From assembly GCF_000235425.2 (NCBI RefSeq), contig NZ_KI912266.1:3539671-3603670 (forward strand): a stretch of DNA of 64,000 bases. Reading direction: 5' to 3'. Made by a program: the position numbers and the translations under genes. The DNA comes from Pseudofrankia saprophytica. GTDB taxonomy: Bacteria > Actinomycetota > Actinomycetes > Frankiales > Frankiaceae. A model generated the notes under the pieces. The model saw only the letters and a program-made list of their open reading frames with translations. It made no database searches and was not told the DNA's origin. Positions 47,601 through 56,113 of this stretch are shown piece after piece. Numbering within the stretch: position 1 is the stretch's first letter; each line of letters starts with the position of its first letter.

Positions 47601-49321
47601 CGGGTCTGCAGCGCGACGCCAAGACTGGCCAGCATCGCAGCCCGCTCGGGGTCGTCGGCGGGAGCTGCAGCCAAGGCAGCCTGCCTAGTGACGATCACGG
47701 CGTCGAGGTCGGTCGAGGCGCCGCCTCGCTCAAACCGGCTCTGCAGTGCGTTACTTAGGTTGGCCAACATCGCCACCCGGTCGGGGTGGTCGGGTGGAGC
47801 TGCCTCCAAGGCAGCCTGCCCAAAGGCGATCATGGCGTCGAGATCTGTGTGCGCGCCTGTCTGCTCGAATCGGGTCTGCAGCGCGGATCCAAGGTTAAAC
47901 AGCATCGTGGCCCGGCTGGGGTGATCGGCGGGCGTGGCCTTCACCGCGGCCTGTATGGCGGTCATAGCGGCGTCGAGGTCGGGCGAGGCGCCGCTTCGTT
48001 TGAACCGGCTTTGCAGCGCGGCGCCGAGATTGGACAGCATCACGGTCCGGCTGGGGTGGCTGTCGGGAGTTGCCTCCACCGCGGCCTGCCCTATCCGGAT
48101 CGCGGCGTCGAGGTCGGCCTGTGCGCCGGTCTGGTCGAATCGGGCCTGCAGCGCAGTGACGAGGCTGGACAGGTAATCGGCCTGGTTGGGCTGGCCGTCG
48201 GGGGTGGCGTCCACCGCGGCCTGGGCGGCGTCGATCGCGGCGTCGAGATCGGCCAAGGCATGACGGCACCCAAACCGGGTCTGCAGGAGGACGCCGAGGT
48301 TGTACAGCATCGCCGCCCGGTTGGGATGGTTGTCGGAAACCAAGTCCGCTGCGGCCTGTGCTGCGTGGATCGCGGCGTCGAGGTCGGCCAGCGAGCCGCC
48401 GCGTTCAAACCGGGTCTGCAACGCTATGCCGAGGCTGGCCAGGTATACGGCACGCTCGGAGTGGCCGGCGGGTACTGCCTCCGCGGCCGCCTGTCGGGCG
48501 ATGATCTCGGCCTCGAGGTCAGCCACGGCCCCGTCCCGCTGAAACCGGGTCCGCAGCGTACGGGCGAAGTTGGACAGAACCGCGGCCCGGCTGGGATGGT
48601 CAACAGGAATTGCCGCCACCGCGGCCTGTCCTGCGGTGACCGCGGCGTCGAGGTCGGCAGAGGCGCCATCCCGCTCGAACCGTATGCGCAGGGCACTGCC
48701 AAGGTTGGACAAATGGCCGCCACGGTCCGGTCTGTCGGCCGGGGTGGCCTTCAGCGCCTCCTGGGTAGCGGCGACCAGGGCGTCGACGTCGGCAGAGGCA
48801 CCGTCCCACTCGATCCGGATCTGTAGCGCGCGGCTCAGATGAGACAGGTACATGACGCGATCGGGGTGGTCGTCGGAGATCGTGCCCAGGGTTTCGCGCA
48901 GGAGATCGATCGCGGCATTCAGCGCGGCACGGTCCCCGGTGCGCAGCGCCTCGTCTACCAGGACGGTGGCGTTGGAAATCCGAGACGCGGGCGTGTCGAT
49001 GGGAGACGGCGGATGGGCGTCGAAGTGGGCGCGCACTTCATCAGGGAGCGCGTCCGGCAGGCTCTGGTACACCGGCGCGAACAGGACCAGCGCCGCCGCA
49101 AAGTCCCGTTGACCCTCCTCTGGGCCCAAGGCGATGCAGCGCGCCCAGTGCAGCCACCCGGCCTGAAAGGCGACTTCCAGATCGGCGAGAGGGTCGGGAA
49201 CGCTGCGAAGCAGAGCCTCCAGCTCGGCGACCGCCTTCGGACCCAGGACCGTGGCCGGGTTCCGGTAGCGGAGGAAACGCACCAACCTGGATTGTGCCCG
49301 GGCGAGCGCCCGCTTCCGCAT
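44675..49321 (-). CDS. Giant TPR-repeat protein with C-terminal CHAT protease domain (CHAT 2)
   Basis: 1548 residues. A basic N-terminal helix (MRKRALARAQSRLVRFLRYR) and a short non-repeat region lead into about twenty 46-residue TPR-like units (about 130-1080) of the form ADHPSRAAMLFNLGxALQTR-F, TGAxADLDAAIxAGQAAVEAT. The CHAT domain occupies the last 320 residues, with dyad His1420 (HFACHGTA) and Cys1461 (LSACETARPG). The repeats are more alike than those of CHAT 1, which suggests recent array expansion or gene conversion. It is divergent from the CATRA gene at 49825, so the two may share regulation. In described CATRA systems the CHAT protease is the proposed effector and TPRs the sensor or scaffold. 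Confidence 0.9.
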   Translation of the reverse strand: MRKRALARAQSRLVRFLRYRNPATVLGPKAVAELEALLRSVPDPLADLEVAFQAGWLHWARCIALGPEEGQRDFAAALVLFAPVYQSLPDALPDEVRAHFDAHPPSPIDTPASRISNATVLVDEALRTGDRAALNAAIDLLRETLGTISDDHPDRVMYLSHLSRALQIRIEWDGASADVDALVAATQEALKATPADRPDRGGHLSNLGSALRIRFERDGASADLDAAVTAGQAAVAAIPVDHPSRAAVLSNFARTLRTRFQRDGAVADLEAEIIARQAAAEAVPAGHSERAVYLASLGIALQTRFERGGSLADLDAAIHAAQAAADLVSDNHPNRAAMLYNLGVLLQTRFGCRHALADLDAAIDAAQAAVDATPDGQPNQADYLSSLVTALQARFDQTGAQADLDAAIRIGQAAVEATPDSHPSRTVMLSNLGAALQSRFKRSGASPDLDAAMTAIQAAVKATPADHPSRATMLFNLGSALQTRFEQTGAHTDLDAMIAFGQAALEAAPPDHPDRVAMLANLSNALQSRFERGGASTDLDAVIVTRQAALAAAPADDPERAAMLASLGVALQTRFKRTGVQADLDAAVHAARTAVEGTSADHPSRAALLAYLAVALQARFERTGVQADLDAAVHAAQAAVEATPADDPDSAVRLSFLCGALQTRFELDGALADLDAAIHAGQAAVAATPAIGSAAAGYRSNLSAALRIRFEQTGAHADLDAAIRSAQAAVAATPADNPVAATYLTNLGIALRVRFQRSGAMTDLDAAVHAGQAAVDAALADDPDRVIYLSNLGVALRIRFERGGAMADLDAAIRAAQASVAATPADHPYRARYLSNLGAALQSRFDRTGMQTDLDAAITAGEAAVEATPAGHPNLTGRLSNLGGSLQARFEATGVLADLDAAIRAGQAAIEVAPPDHPSRATSLFNLTLALRNRYLQGGALPDLDAAIRAGQAAVDTIPADHPNRAAMLSELGATLNIRFEQTGVQADLDAAVRAGQTAAAVEVASPRARARGALVWGRAAGAARRWREAAAGFETAVGLLGGVAPRGLDRPDQEHLLFEMSGLAADAAACCVRAGLPERAVELFEQGRGVLLGQALDTRTDVTALAELHPDLARRFVELCYELDRPSEPAEPAAEQPGAALLDSARMARVQARRQRAVADFDQHVAEIRALPAFRDFLLPPPVEQLRAAAADGPVVIVAVSAFGSHALLVTSGSIDVVELGELTPAEVNNRVADFLDALATPRSSATRIAAQRRLDDILGWLWDAVAGPVLDHLGIHGPPEEEQSWPRVWWCVAGLLSFLPVHAAGHHSSRTAPAPATVIDRVISSYTPTVRGLAYARRVGHVDTERPRPTDGLDRQSVMAVAMPHTPGAADLPGAHAEAASLEERFPGGVTVLTDTEATRQAVLAGLPDTRWVHFACHGTAEITDPSNSRLLLHDQPLTVVDVAQLRLHHAELAFLSACETARPGARLADEAIHLASAFQLAGYRHVIATLWPVADHSAVTFAEYIYATLSEPPNIAGAVHTATRNLRDSWPRHPSEWASHIHAGA

Positions 49322-49824
49322 CTTTGCCCCCGTATCAACCCGTCGTCGGGCGCGGCGACGGATCTGGTCCCACTCAGACCGTCAACGGTTCCTGATGGGC
49401 TGAGCGTCGAACCGGTCCGTCTCCTGAGCCACATCAACAGAATGACAGACCGCGTCTCGGCCCGTGACCATGCCCGCACCAGCGGTGCTGGGAGCAGTCC
49501 ACGTAATCTCGCCAGCCCGCGACGGGCCGACATAGCCGCGGCTTGGCTAGCCCTTGTCTTCGACACCTGTCGTGTCGCTGCTAGAGGCCGCGACGGCGGC
49601 AACACCGCGTTCCTTCGTCGCCGGGTCCGCGACCGACAGGATCCGCCAGACAGCCGCGGTTAGTGGTCCTTCGCTAGGCTAAGTCGATCTTCTAGCTGTC
49701 GGGGTGGTGATCGTGCGGCAGGTCCCCGATCCACGATGCCTGAGGAATGGTTGACTGAGTGGCGTGACCATGGGGCCGGATTCATCCTGGGCGGCAAGGG
49801 AGCCGTGTTGCCCCGCGGGCAGCG
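49322..49824. other. Divergent promoter region of the CHAT 2 / CATRA locus
   Basis: 503 bases with no supported gene. It is slightly less GC-rich than its surroundings. A TTGACT occurs near 49752 on the plus strand without a good partner -10. No inverted repeats longer than 7 bp were noticed. Confidence 0.5.
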
Positions 49825-51468
49825 ATGACTGACCGACCGCAGGCACAACCGGAAGCGGTGGCGGCGCGGCCGCTGGTCGACCCGGTGCTGGTCGTCTACC
49901 TTTTCGCTCCGCTTGGCGGGCCGGGCGCCTCGGACGCGTTCGACCACCTGCGTACTGTCTGGGACGCGTGCCGGGCTCGCCTGGGTATGGATCAGGCGAT
50001 TGGCGCGATCGGCGCTCCGGACACATTGCCGGACAACCTCACCGGCCTGTCGGCGACGACCGGCCTGCCGCCGACAGGCCGGGTATTGAGCGCCCAGGCT
50101 GGCCGAGACGCGCAGGCCGGCCGTGGCGAGGCGCTGCTGCGGCTACACCACGAGGTGCTGAGCCTCACGGTTCGGCTGGGGCCTCCGGCAGGGGCGCGGG
50201 GGTGGCGTGAGCTGGATGAACGCTGGTCCACGCAGACAGGACCATGGCCGCCCGAAACGATCACGGCTGTTCCCGTCGGTGGCCAGAAAGCCGATCCGGC
50301 CGAATGGGCCGATCCGTCGATCGGCGCGCCGGACGCGGCGCTGCTGGGTAGCGCCCGGGCGTACCTCGGGCTCATGGACGACACAGACGGGCAGCCGGTA
50401 GCGGCGGACGCAGCGACTGCCCGTGCACTGCTGACCTCCCTGCCGGCCGACATCGGTGACGACTGGGTGACCCGTGGCGCCGCGACCCGGTCGGGTTATG
50501 CCGTATGGGAGCTCGCCGACTGCCCCGAGGGACGGCAGCGGCGGCGGATCGTTGTCATAGGCCCACGCAGCCGGGAGAACGGGCTGAGCGCCTGGGCCTG
50601 GTCGCGGGGGACGGCCGAGATGACGCCCTTGGGCTACTACCTCCTGCAGGCGGCGAAGATTCGTTACCTGAATCGGCTTTGGGACGACGGACGTCGGGTC
50701 CGGGCGACCCGCGCCGTGTTGGACGGGATCACGGGCTCACTCGCCCGGCTGCTGGCGGAGGCTCCCCGGGCCACGGCGGCCGACGCCGCGGCGGCCCAGG
50801 TGGATGAGCGCGCCGACCCGGCGAACGACCTGCGGCGCCGGTCACGAGCCGCCGCAGCGGTCCTGGTCACGCAGTCCGCGGAGATCGGAGACCTCGCCCA
50901 GGCCGTCGACATCGCCACGTCGAACCTGGCCGAGGCCCGCAAGGCCGAGGTGCCTGTCGACCCGTCCGCCGGCTTGTTCGGCGATGACGTGGCGATGGCC
51001 CGTCTCTTCGCGCAGTCGCTCGCCGACGAACACAGCTATGTCGAACGCTCGTTGACCCGGTCGCGCGCGACCGCCGAGCTCGCCGCGGCGGACGGCCCGC
51101 CGTCCCCCGAGCGGCCACCGCCGCGCCCGCCGGCGCCGCGACCTGGGTCGTCCACGCCCCCGTCCGTTCCGCGCCGTCTTGAGGACTCAGCTCGTCAGGA
51201 CCTGCTGAAGGCGCTGGCGAGGGCCGTCTACCGGCCGGAGAGCGCCGTCGAGCTGCTGGAGGCCGTGGGCCTGAACAGGTCGTTGCAGGCCCAGATCGGC
51301 CCGTCGGGCGCGCTCGCTGCCTGGACGACGAACCTTGACGAGCTCGAGAACGGCAGGGTGGCAGACCCGCATCGCCGGCTCGTCAAGGCCGCTCTGGAGC
51401 GCTACCCGTACAACGAAGACTTCCGGGCCGCGGCGAGACATCTTGGACTCCCCGTCGCAGACTTGTGA
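49825..51468 (+). CDS. CATRA conflict-system protein with C-terminal effector-associated domain
   Basis: 547 residues. The N-terminal 400 residues (PLVDPVLVVYLFAPLGGPGA, then DAFDHLRTVWDACRARLGM; RRIVVIGPRSRENGLSAWAW; YYLLQAAKIRYLNRLWDDGR; helical region with ADEHSYVERSLTRSRATAEL) resemble the CATRA family, named for association with caspase-like (CHAT) and TPR proteins. The tail of the middle region looks alpha-helical and carries small hydrophobic residues. A Pro-rich linker (about 425-455) precedes an effector-associated domain (about 460-540: DLLKALARAVYRPESAVELL, ALAAWTTNLDELENGRVADP, LVKAALERYPYNEDFRA), a death-domain-like adaptor that recruits effectors with matching domains. The family call is from memory. 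No strong ribosome binding site precedes ATG 49825. Confidence 0.75.
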   Translation: MTDRPQAQPEAVAARPLVDPVLVVYLFAPLGGPGASDAFDHLRTVWDACRARLGMDQAIGAIGAPDTLPDNLTGLSATTGLPPTGRVLSAQAGRDAQAGRGEALLRLHHEVLSLTVRLGPPAGARGWRELDERWSTQTGPWPPETITAVPVGGQKADPAEWADPSIGAPDAALLGSARAYLGLMDDTDGQPVAADAATARALLTSLPADIGDDWVTRGAATRSGYAVWELADCPEGRQRRRIVVIGPRSRENGLSAWAWSRGTAEMTPLGYYLLQAAKIRYLNRLWDDGRRVRATRAVLDGITGSLARLLAEAPRATAADAAAAQVDERADPANDLRRRSRAAAAVLVTQSAEIGDLAQAVDIATSNLAEARKAEVPVDPSAGLFGDDVAMARLFAQSLADEHSYVERSLTRSRATAELAAADGPPSPERPPPRPPAPRPGSSTPPSVPRRLEDSARQDLLKALARAVYRPESAVELLEAVGLNRSLQAQIGPSGALAAWTTNLDELENGRVADPHRRLVKAALERYPYNEDFRAAARHLGLPVADL

Positions 51469-51565
51469 TCCCCCGCTGCAAGCGGCCCAGCTGGTTCTCA
51501 CGACTCGCGGAACCATGGTCAGCCGGGACGCGAAGAGCCGCGAAGAGCCATTATCATGTCAGCCC

Positions 51566-51931
51566 ATGGGGGACAGTGGCGCTGTTGTGTCGCCAGTACC
51601 AGCCGAGCTTCGGGGCCAAGCCTTGCTGACACTCCGCATGGCGCCCCGTTGGCGTCTCCCGCGGCAACAGTGGGACGACCTGGCCGGGCTTCTCTCTCTG
51701 CTGGAAGCGGCGCTGGACGCTGGCGACTCCACCACGTTCGGCAGGGCCGTGGACGACCTGATTGTCCTCGCCCCGACCAGGAACGTCAGCAACGTCGACG
51801 GTCCCGTCGTCGCGCCGCCGCCCGAGAAGATTCGCGAACGCCTCAACACGCTGGTCCATACGCTGAGCGAGCCCCTGCTGGAGGTCGCCACCGAGCCTGC
51901 TCGCCAGCCGGACCTGCCCGGCCAGCGCTGA
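51566..51931 (+). CDS. CATRA-system-associated small protein
   Basis: 121 residues, all-helical. LTLRMAPRWRLPRQQWDDLA, ALDAGDSTTFGRAVDDLIVL and VVAPPPEKIRERLNTLVHTL match the small partner always seen next to CATRA genes (WxLPxxxW, AAxxAGD and PPPxxVRERxNxLVHxL patterns, from memory). It begins about 100 bases after the CATRA stop. The start is uncertain: ATG 51566 is used; in-frame ATG 51513 would add 18 residues, and neither has a clear ribosome binding site. Likely a binding partner or inhibitor of the CATRA protein; biochemical role unknown. Confidence 0.7.
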   Translation: MGDSGAVVSPVPAELRGQALLTLRMAPRWRLPRQQWDDLAGLLSLLEAALDAGDSTTFGRAVDDLIVLAPTRNVSNVDGPVVAPPPEKIRERLNTLVHTLSEPLLEVATEPARQPDLPGQR

Positions 51932-52043
51932 GCAGGGTCCACCCGCGCCGACGGCGATCCCGAGGACGGGGGTCACCTGAGCGAGCTCCACACCGACCAT
52001 CGGGGTGACAGTGACGCGTGACCGAACGTCAGCGTCGGTCTCG

Positions 52044-55000
52044 TTACGGTCCGGCATGAATGTGCGACGCCCACGCTGACGGTCGTGAATACTGCTCCTG
52101 GAGCATACGAAGCGCCGCGTCATGAACGGCGTTGGCGACGCCCTCTCCTGCCGCGAGCCCGTCGTAGACGCGGCGGGTGATCCTCGCGGCGTATACGTCG
52201 TTGACCGGCCAGAGGGTACCGATCACATGGCGGTAGCCGGCGAGCTGGAACGCGGACGCCAGATGTATCGCCTCGTCGGTCAGCCGACGAGGCGACTGCG
52301 CCGTCGAACAGGCGGCCAGAAATGCGAGGTGTGCGTCCTCCAACCGCAGCCGAGCGACATCCACGACGGTGAGGGGCCGCTGCTGGTGATCTGCGAGCAG
52401 CAGCTTGCTGGCAGAGGGGTCCAGCGGGTCGACCTGCGCGTGACAGGAGAAATGGACTGACGGGGCTGACCGCATCGCGGTCAGCACGGACGTACGGCTC
52501 GCGTCGTTCCCGGTCAGTACCAGGGCGGAAGGGAACCGGCTACGAATGTCGTCCGCCTCGCTGGCGGCCCCGGGCAGGTCGGGCTCGTCGGGAGTTGTGG
52601 GCATGGCGACCGCGAGCACGCGGGGTACCACGTCACCGACGTGCCCGTCGACGCTGTCCAGGGCGCCACTGACGCTGTCGCCCGCCGATCGTTGGGAACG
52701 CACACGTCGTGAGTATGCGAGGGCTCGAAGGGTCGGGGTGTACGAGGAGATCGCGCGGGTGATCACCGACTCCGCGATGCCGGATCCCATGTCATGGCGT
52801 CCGGCGGCGTGCAGGGGGAGAAGCGACACCGGTCCCGATGGGCACCACCAGACCCGAGGCCATGGTTCGCCCGGCTCGGGAGCCGCCGTGAGGCCCAGCC
52901 GGGCGAGGACGCTGCTTGCCAGGTCGTCCCACAGCCAGCGCAACGTGTCGGACAGTCGTTGCTCCGCCTGCCGGCTGGAACTGGAATCAGCGTGCGACCG
53001 GGCCCTGTCGTCGACAAAGGCCGCCACCCGTTCCTCGACCGCCTCGACGTTCAGCCTTGGCAAAGGCACTGGTTCCTGCACCTCCCCGCCGCTCACGATC
53101 AGCGCATAGGAACCGAACGCGGATATCGCCACGATCACAACGTGGCCACCGGTCGAGACGGCCGCCAGCTCGTGCACCGACCATGGGCGCAGGAAGTCGC
53201 CGAAATCCGGCGAGGCTCGAATCTCTGTGACGATCTTTCCGAATGCCTCGACGAGTTCGCGGCGCTGCTCGTCACGGCGACGGGACCAGACGGCACGGAG
53301 GTCGGCAGCGTCAACACCGTCGGTCCCGGCACCCGCGTCGGCGCCGGGCACGATGCTCGGCTGGGCGACGCTGTCCGCCTGGTCCAGCTCGTCCCGGAGG
53401 GCGACGAATCGGCTGGCCAGGGCCGGGTGACGGGCGCGCAGTGCCGTGAGATCGGTGCGAGTGTCCAATGCCTGGCCCAGCAGGACGCCGCGGCCCTGCT
53501 CGAACAGCTCCACCGCCAGGTCCCAACGTCCGGCGTGGACACAGCACACCGCGGCGTCCGTCGCCAGGCCGCCGAAATCCTCCAGGAGGTGCTCCTGGTC
53601 GTCACGGGCAAGGCTGCGCGGCGCCACGAGACCCAGGAACTCCACCGCGAGGGTGAAACCCCGCACCGCCTCGTCCCACCGGCCGTCGGTCGCGGCGGCG
53701 AGTCCCCAGCGCCGGGCCGCGGCGGCCCTTCGTCGTGGCGTGGCGCTCTCGACCCGTGCGGCATCCTGGTAGGCGTTTCTCGCCTCATCCAGATCCTGTC
53801 GCGCGCGGAACCGATCGAACCTCAGCCGCAGGGTGTCGCCGAGATTCGACAGATACAGAGCACGGTCGGGATGGCCGTCGGGGGTGGCGGCCACCGCGGC
53901 CCGGATCGTCTCGGCGGCCTCGTCGAGGTCGCCTCGCTCACCGGTCCGCTCGAAGCGGGCCTGTAGACAGATACCAAGGTTCGACGAGTGGCCCGCGAGG
54001 CCCGGGCCGCCGAGAGGGCTCGCGGCGACCGCCGCCCGGGCCGCCTCGACCGCGTCGTCCAGGTCGGAGGCATTGGCGGCGCTCGCCGAGCGCTGGAGAA
54101 GCGTGGTGCTGAGGTTCGTCAGATATAACGCGCGGTCTCCATGATCCTCGGGGGTCGCGGACACTGCCGCTCGGTCCGTCTCCACCGCTTCGTCCAGGTC
54201 CTGCTGGCTTTCGGTCCGCGCGGACCGGATACTCAGGGCGATTCCGAGATTCGACAGGTGGGTGGCGAGGTTCGCATGGTCCGTCGGTGTCGCGGCGACC
54301 GCCGCCCTGCCCGCCTCGACCGCCTGGTTCAGATCGGCCAAAGCGCCATTGTGTTCAAACCGGCTCCACAGCCGGTTTCCTAGATTCGACAGGTACATGG
54401 CGCGGTCGGGATAGTGAACCGGGCATGCGGCGACGGCCTCCCGGGCCGCCTCGACCCCCTCGTCCAGATCCTGGAGCACCGCGGTCCGGTCGAACCGGGC
54501 CTGCAGAGCGGTCGACAGATTCGACAGGTACATGGGGCGGCTGGTGTGATCCTCGGGGGTGGCGGCCAATGCCGCCCGGGCCCTCTCGACAGCCTCGTCC
54601 AGGTCCGCCCGGCTCCTGTCCCACGCCGCCCGGGTCCACAGCAAGTTGCTGAGGTTCGTCAGGTACTTGGGGTGGTTGGCGCCGCGAACGGCGCTGGCGG
54701 CCACGGCCGCCCGTGCCCGTTCGACGGCCTCGTCCAGGTCCGGCCGCTCCCCGGCCCGTTCGAATCTGCGACGCAGGGTGATGCTGAGGGCGGACAGGCG
54801 CAGGGCGTGGTCGGGATGACCCTGGGCGCTGGCGGCCACCGCTGCCCGGGCCAGCTCGATCGATTCGTCCAGATAGGGCAGACCATCGGCACGCTCGTAC
54901 CGAGTGAGCAGGAAGATACTCAGATTGGCCAGGATCGACGGGCGGTCGGCGTGGTCGGCGGGTGCGGTGACCAGCGCCGCCCGTGCCGTCTCGATGGCCT

Positions 55001-55421
55001 CGCCGAGGATTTCCAGGCCCCCGTCCCATTCGAACCTGAGCCACAGCGCGCCGCCCAGATTCGACAGGTATTTGCAGCGGTTGGGGTCGGTTTCCCTGGC
55101 GGTCGTGACCGCCTCCCTCATCAATTCGATGGCCTCGTCCAACTGAGGCATGCCAGGAGTGCGCTCGGACTGGTCCTGCAGGGCGAGGCCGAGATCCGAC
55201 AGCCACCGGGCCCGGTCCGGATGATCCGGCCCCCCGGCCGCCAACGCCTCCCGAAGCAGCCGCACGGACTTGTCCAGCTTCCGGTCGTCACCGTGTCGAA
55301 TTCCCTCGCGAAGCAGCCGCCCGGCCCCGGCCGCACTGTCCACGGCGATCGAGCGATCGAGTCGTTCCTGAAACCGGAGCAACCGTTCCTGCGTCCGTAT
55401 GAGCCGCGCCCGAACCCCCAT
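52044..55421 (-). CDS. TPR-repeat protein with C-terminal CHAT protease domain (CHAT 3)
   Basis: 1125 residues. A short basic N-terminus (MGVRARLIRTQERLLRFQER) is followed by about eleven 46-residue TPR-like units (about 60-590) of the form DHxDRPxYLSNLxxxLWxRF, LADLDEAVExARAAVAA. The CHAT domain (about 820-1125) has His994 in HFSCHAQVDP, where the usual Gly after His is Ala, and Cys1038 in LAACSTAQSPR in place of SACET. The dyad is intact but the pocket residues differ from CHAT 1 and 2, so substrate choice may differ. It faces the CATRA pair (convergent, 112-base gap). The last residues SAWASHIHAGP are nearly identical in all three CHAT proteins of the window. Confidence 0.9.
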   Translation of the reverse strand: MGVRARLIRTQERLLRFQERLDRSIAVDSAAGAGRLLREGIRHGDDRKLDKSVRLLREALAAGGPDHPDRARWLSDLGLALQDQSERTPGMPQLDEAIELMREAVTTARETDPNRCKYLSNLGGALWLRFEWDGGLEILGEAIETARAALVTAPADHADRPSILANLSIFLLTRYERADGLPYLDESIELARAAVAASAQGHPDHALRLSALSITLRRRFERAGERPDLDEAVERARAAVAASAVRGANHPKYLTNLSNLLWTRAAWDRSRADLDEAVERARAALAATPEDHTSRPMYLSNLSTALQARFDRTAVLQDLDEGVEAAREAVAACPVHYPDRAMYLSNLGNRLWSRFEHNGALADLNQAVEAGRAAVAATPTDHANLATHLSNLGIALSIRSARTESQQDLDEAVETDRAAVSATPEDHGDRALYLTNLSTTLLQRSASAANASDLDDAVEAARAAVAASPLGGPGLAGHSSNLGICLQARFERTGERGDLDEAAETIRAAVAATPDGHPDRALYLSNLGDTLRLRFDRFRARQDLDEARNAYQDAARVESATPRRRAAAARRWGLAAATDGRWDEAVRGFTLAVEFLGLVAPRSLARDDQEHLLEDFGGLATDAAVCCVHAGRWDLAVELFEQGRGVLLGQALDTRTDLTALRARHPALASRFVALRDELDQADSVAQPSIVPGADAGAGTDGVDAADLRAVWSRRRDEQRRELVEAFGKIVTEIRASPDFGDFLRPWSVHELAAVSTGGHVVIVAISAFGSYALIVSGGEVQEPVPLPRLNVEAVEERVAAFVDDRARSHADSSSSRQAEQRLSDTLRWLWDDLASSVLARLGLTAAPEPGEPWPRVWWCPSGPVSLLPLHAAGRHDMGSGIAESVITRAISSYTPTLRALAYSRRVRSQRSAGDSVSGALDSVDGHVGDVVPRVLAVAMPTTPDEPDLPGAASEADDIRSRFPSALVLTGNDASRTSVLTAMRSAPSVHFSCHAQVDPLDPSASKLLLADHQQRPLTVVDVARLRLEDAHLAFLAACSTAQSPRRLTDEAIHLASAFQLAGYRHVIGTLWPVNDVYAARITRRVYDGLAAGEGVANAVHDAALRMLQEQYSRPSAWASHIHAGP

Positions 55422-55489
55422 GCCTGCATGCCATCACCTGGAAGGCGGTCCGGTACAGGAATGCGGAGATCTGTTTCTCACCCGCCGCT

Positions 55490-55931
55490 GTGAATATGCG
55501 ACGACCGGGCGTGGGAGCAGCGGGAGGACAAGCTCGGCCTCCAGCTCGGCTCCTGGCAGATCGGCGAGCCCCGGTGCCGAGGGCATGGTCACCAGCACGC
55601 CCACCACTCGGACCGTGCCGGTCGGAGCGGCGGCGGGCGTGCGTGAGCGCTCGCACGGTGGGCGTGTAGGACGACACCACCCGGTCGAGCACCGTTTCCG
55701 GACTGGCGGACGCGCGGGTCTCGTGCCGCCCTGCCGCATGCACCGGAAGGAAGGACAGCAGCCCGGCGGTGCACCACCACACTCGTGGCCACGCGTCGCC
55801 GGCAGGCGGGGGCCGGCCATCGCGGCCTCCGCCTCCGCCATCGCCTCCGGCGCCAGTACCAACGACGGTTCGCCCAGCCGGGCGAACCGCAACAGTCGCC
55901 GTCGCAGGCGCACGAGCGCCAGCCGCCCCAT
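55490..55931 (-). pseudogene. Decayed fourth TPR-CHAT gene
   Basis: Upstream of CHAT 3 on the same strand. From 55931 one frame reads MGRLALVRLRRRLLRFARLG and EPSLVLAPEAMAEAEAAMA, homologous to the start of CHAT 2 (RLVRFLRYRNPATVLGPKAV). A second frame then reads PRVWWCTAGLLSFLPVHAAG and ETVLDRVVSSYTPTVRALTH, the first part of a CHAT domain. The first frame resumes with VRVVGVLVTMPSAPGLADLP and GAELEAELVLPLLPR. So the TPR array is deleted, at least two frameshifts are present, and the catalytic His/Cys half is lost. Its 3' limit is vague. Expressed product is unlikely. Confidence 0.8.
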
Positions 55932-56113
55932 CCGCACCCCCGTCCCGGACCGGCCGCCCCGGCGCCGGCGCCTTTCGCTGGCCCGGGCACCGCCTCGGCC
56001 GCAGGACGCCACCGCCGGCACGATCATCGCGCGCGGCACCGATCGAACAGTGAAACCGCAGGCCACGCCCCCAAATCGGGTCTTGGCTCGCTACAGGCTC
56101 CGGTCGGTGCCCG

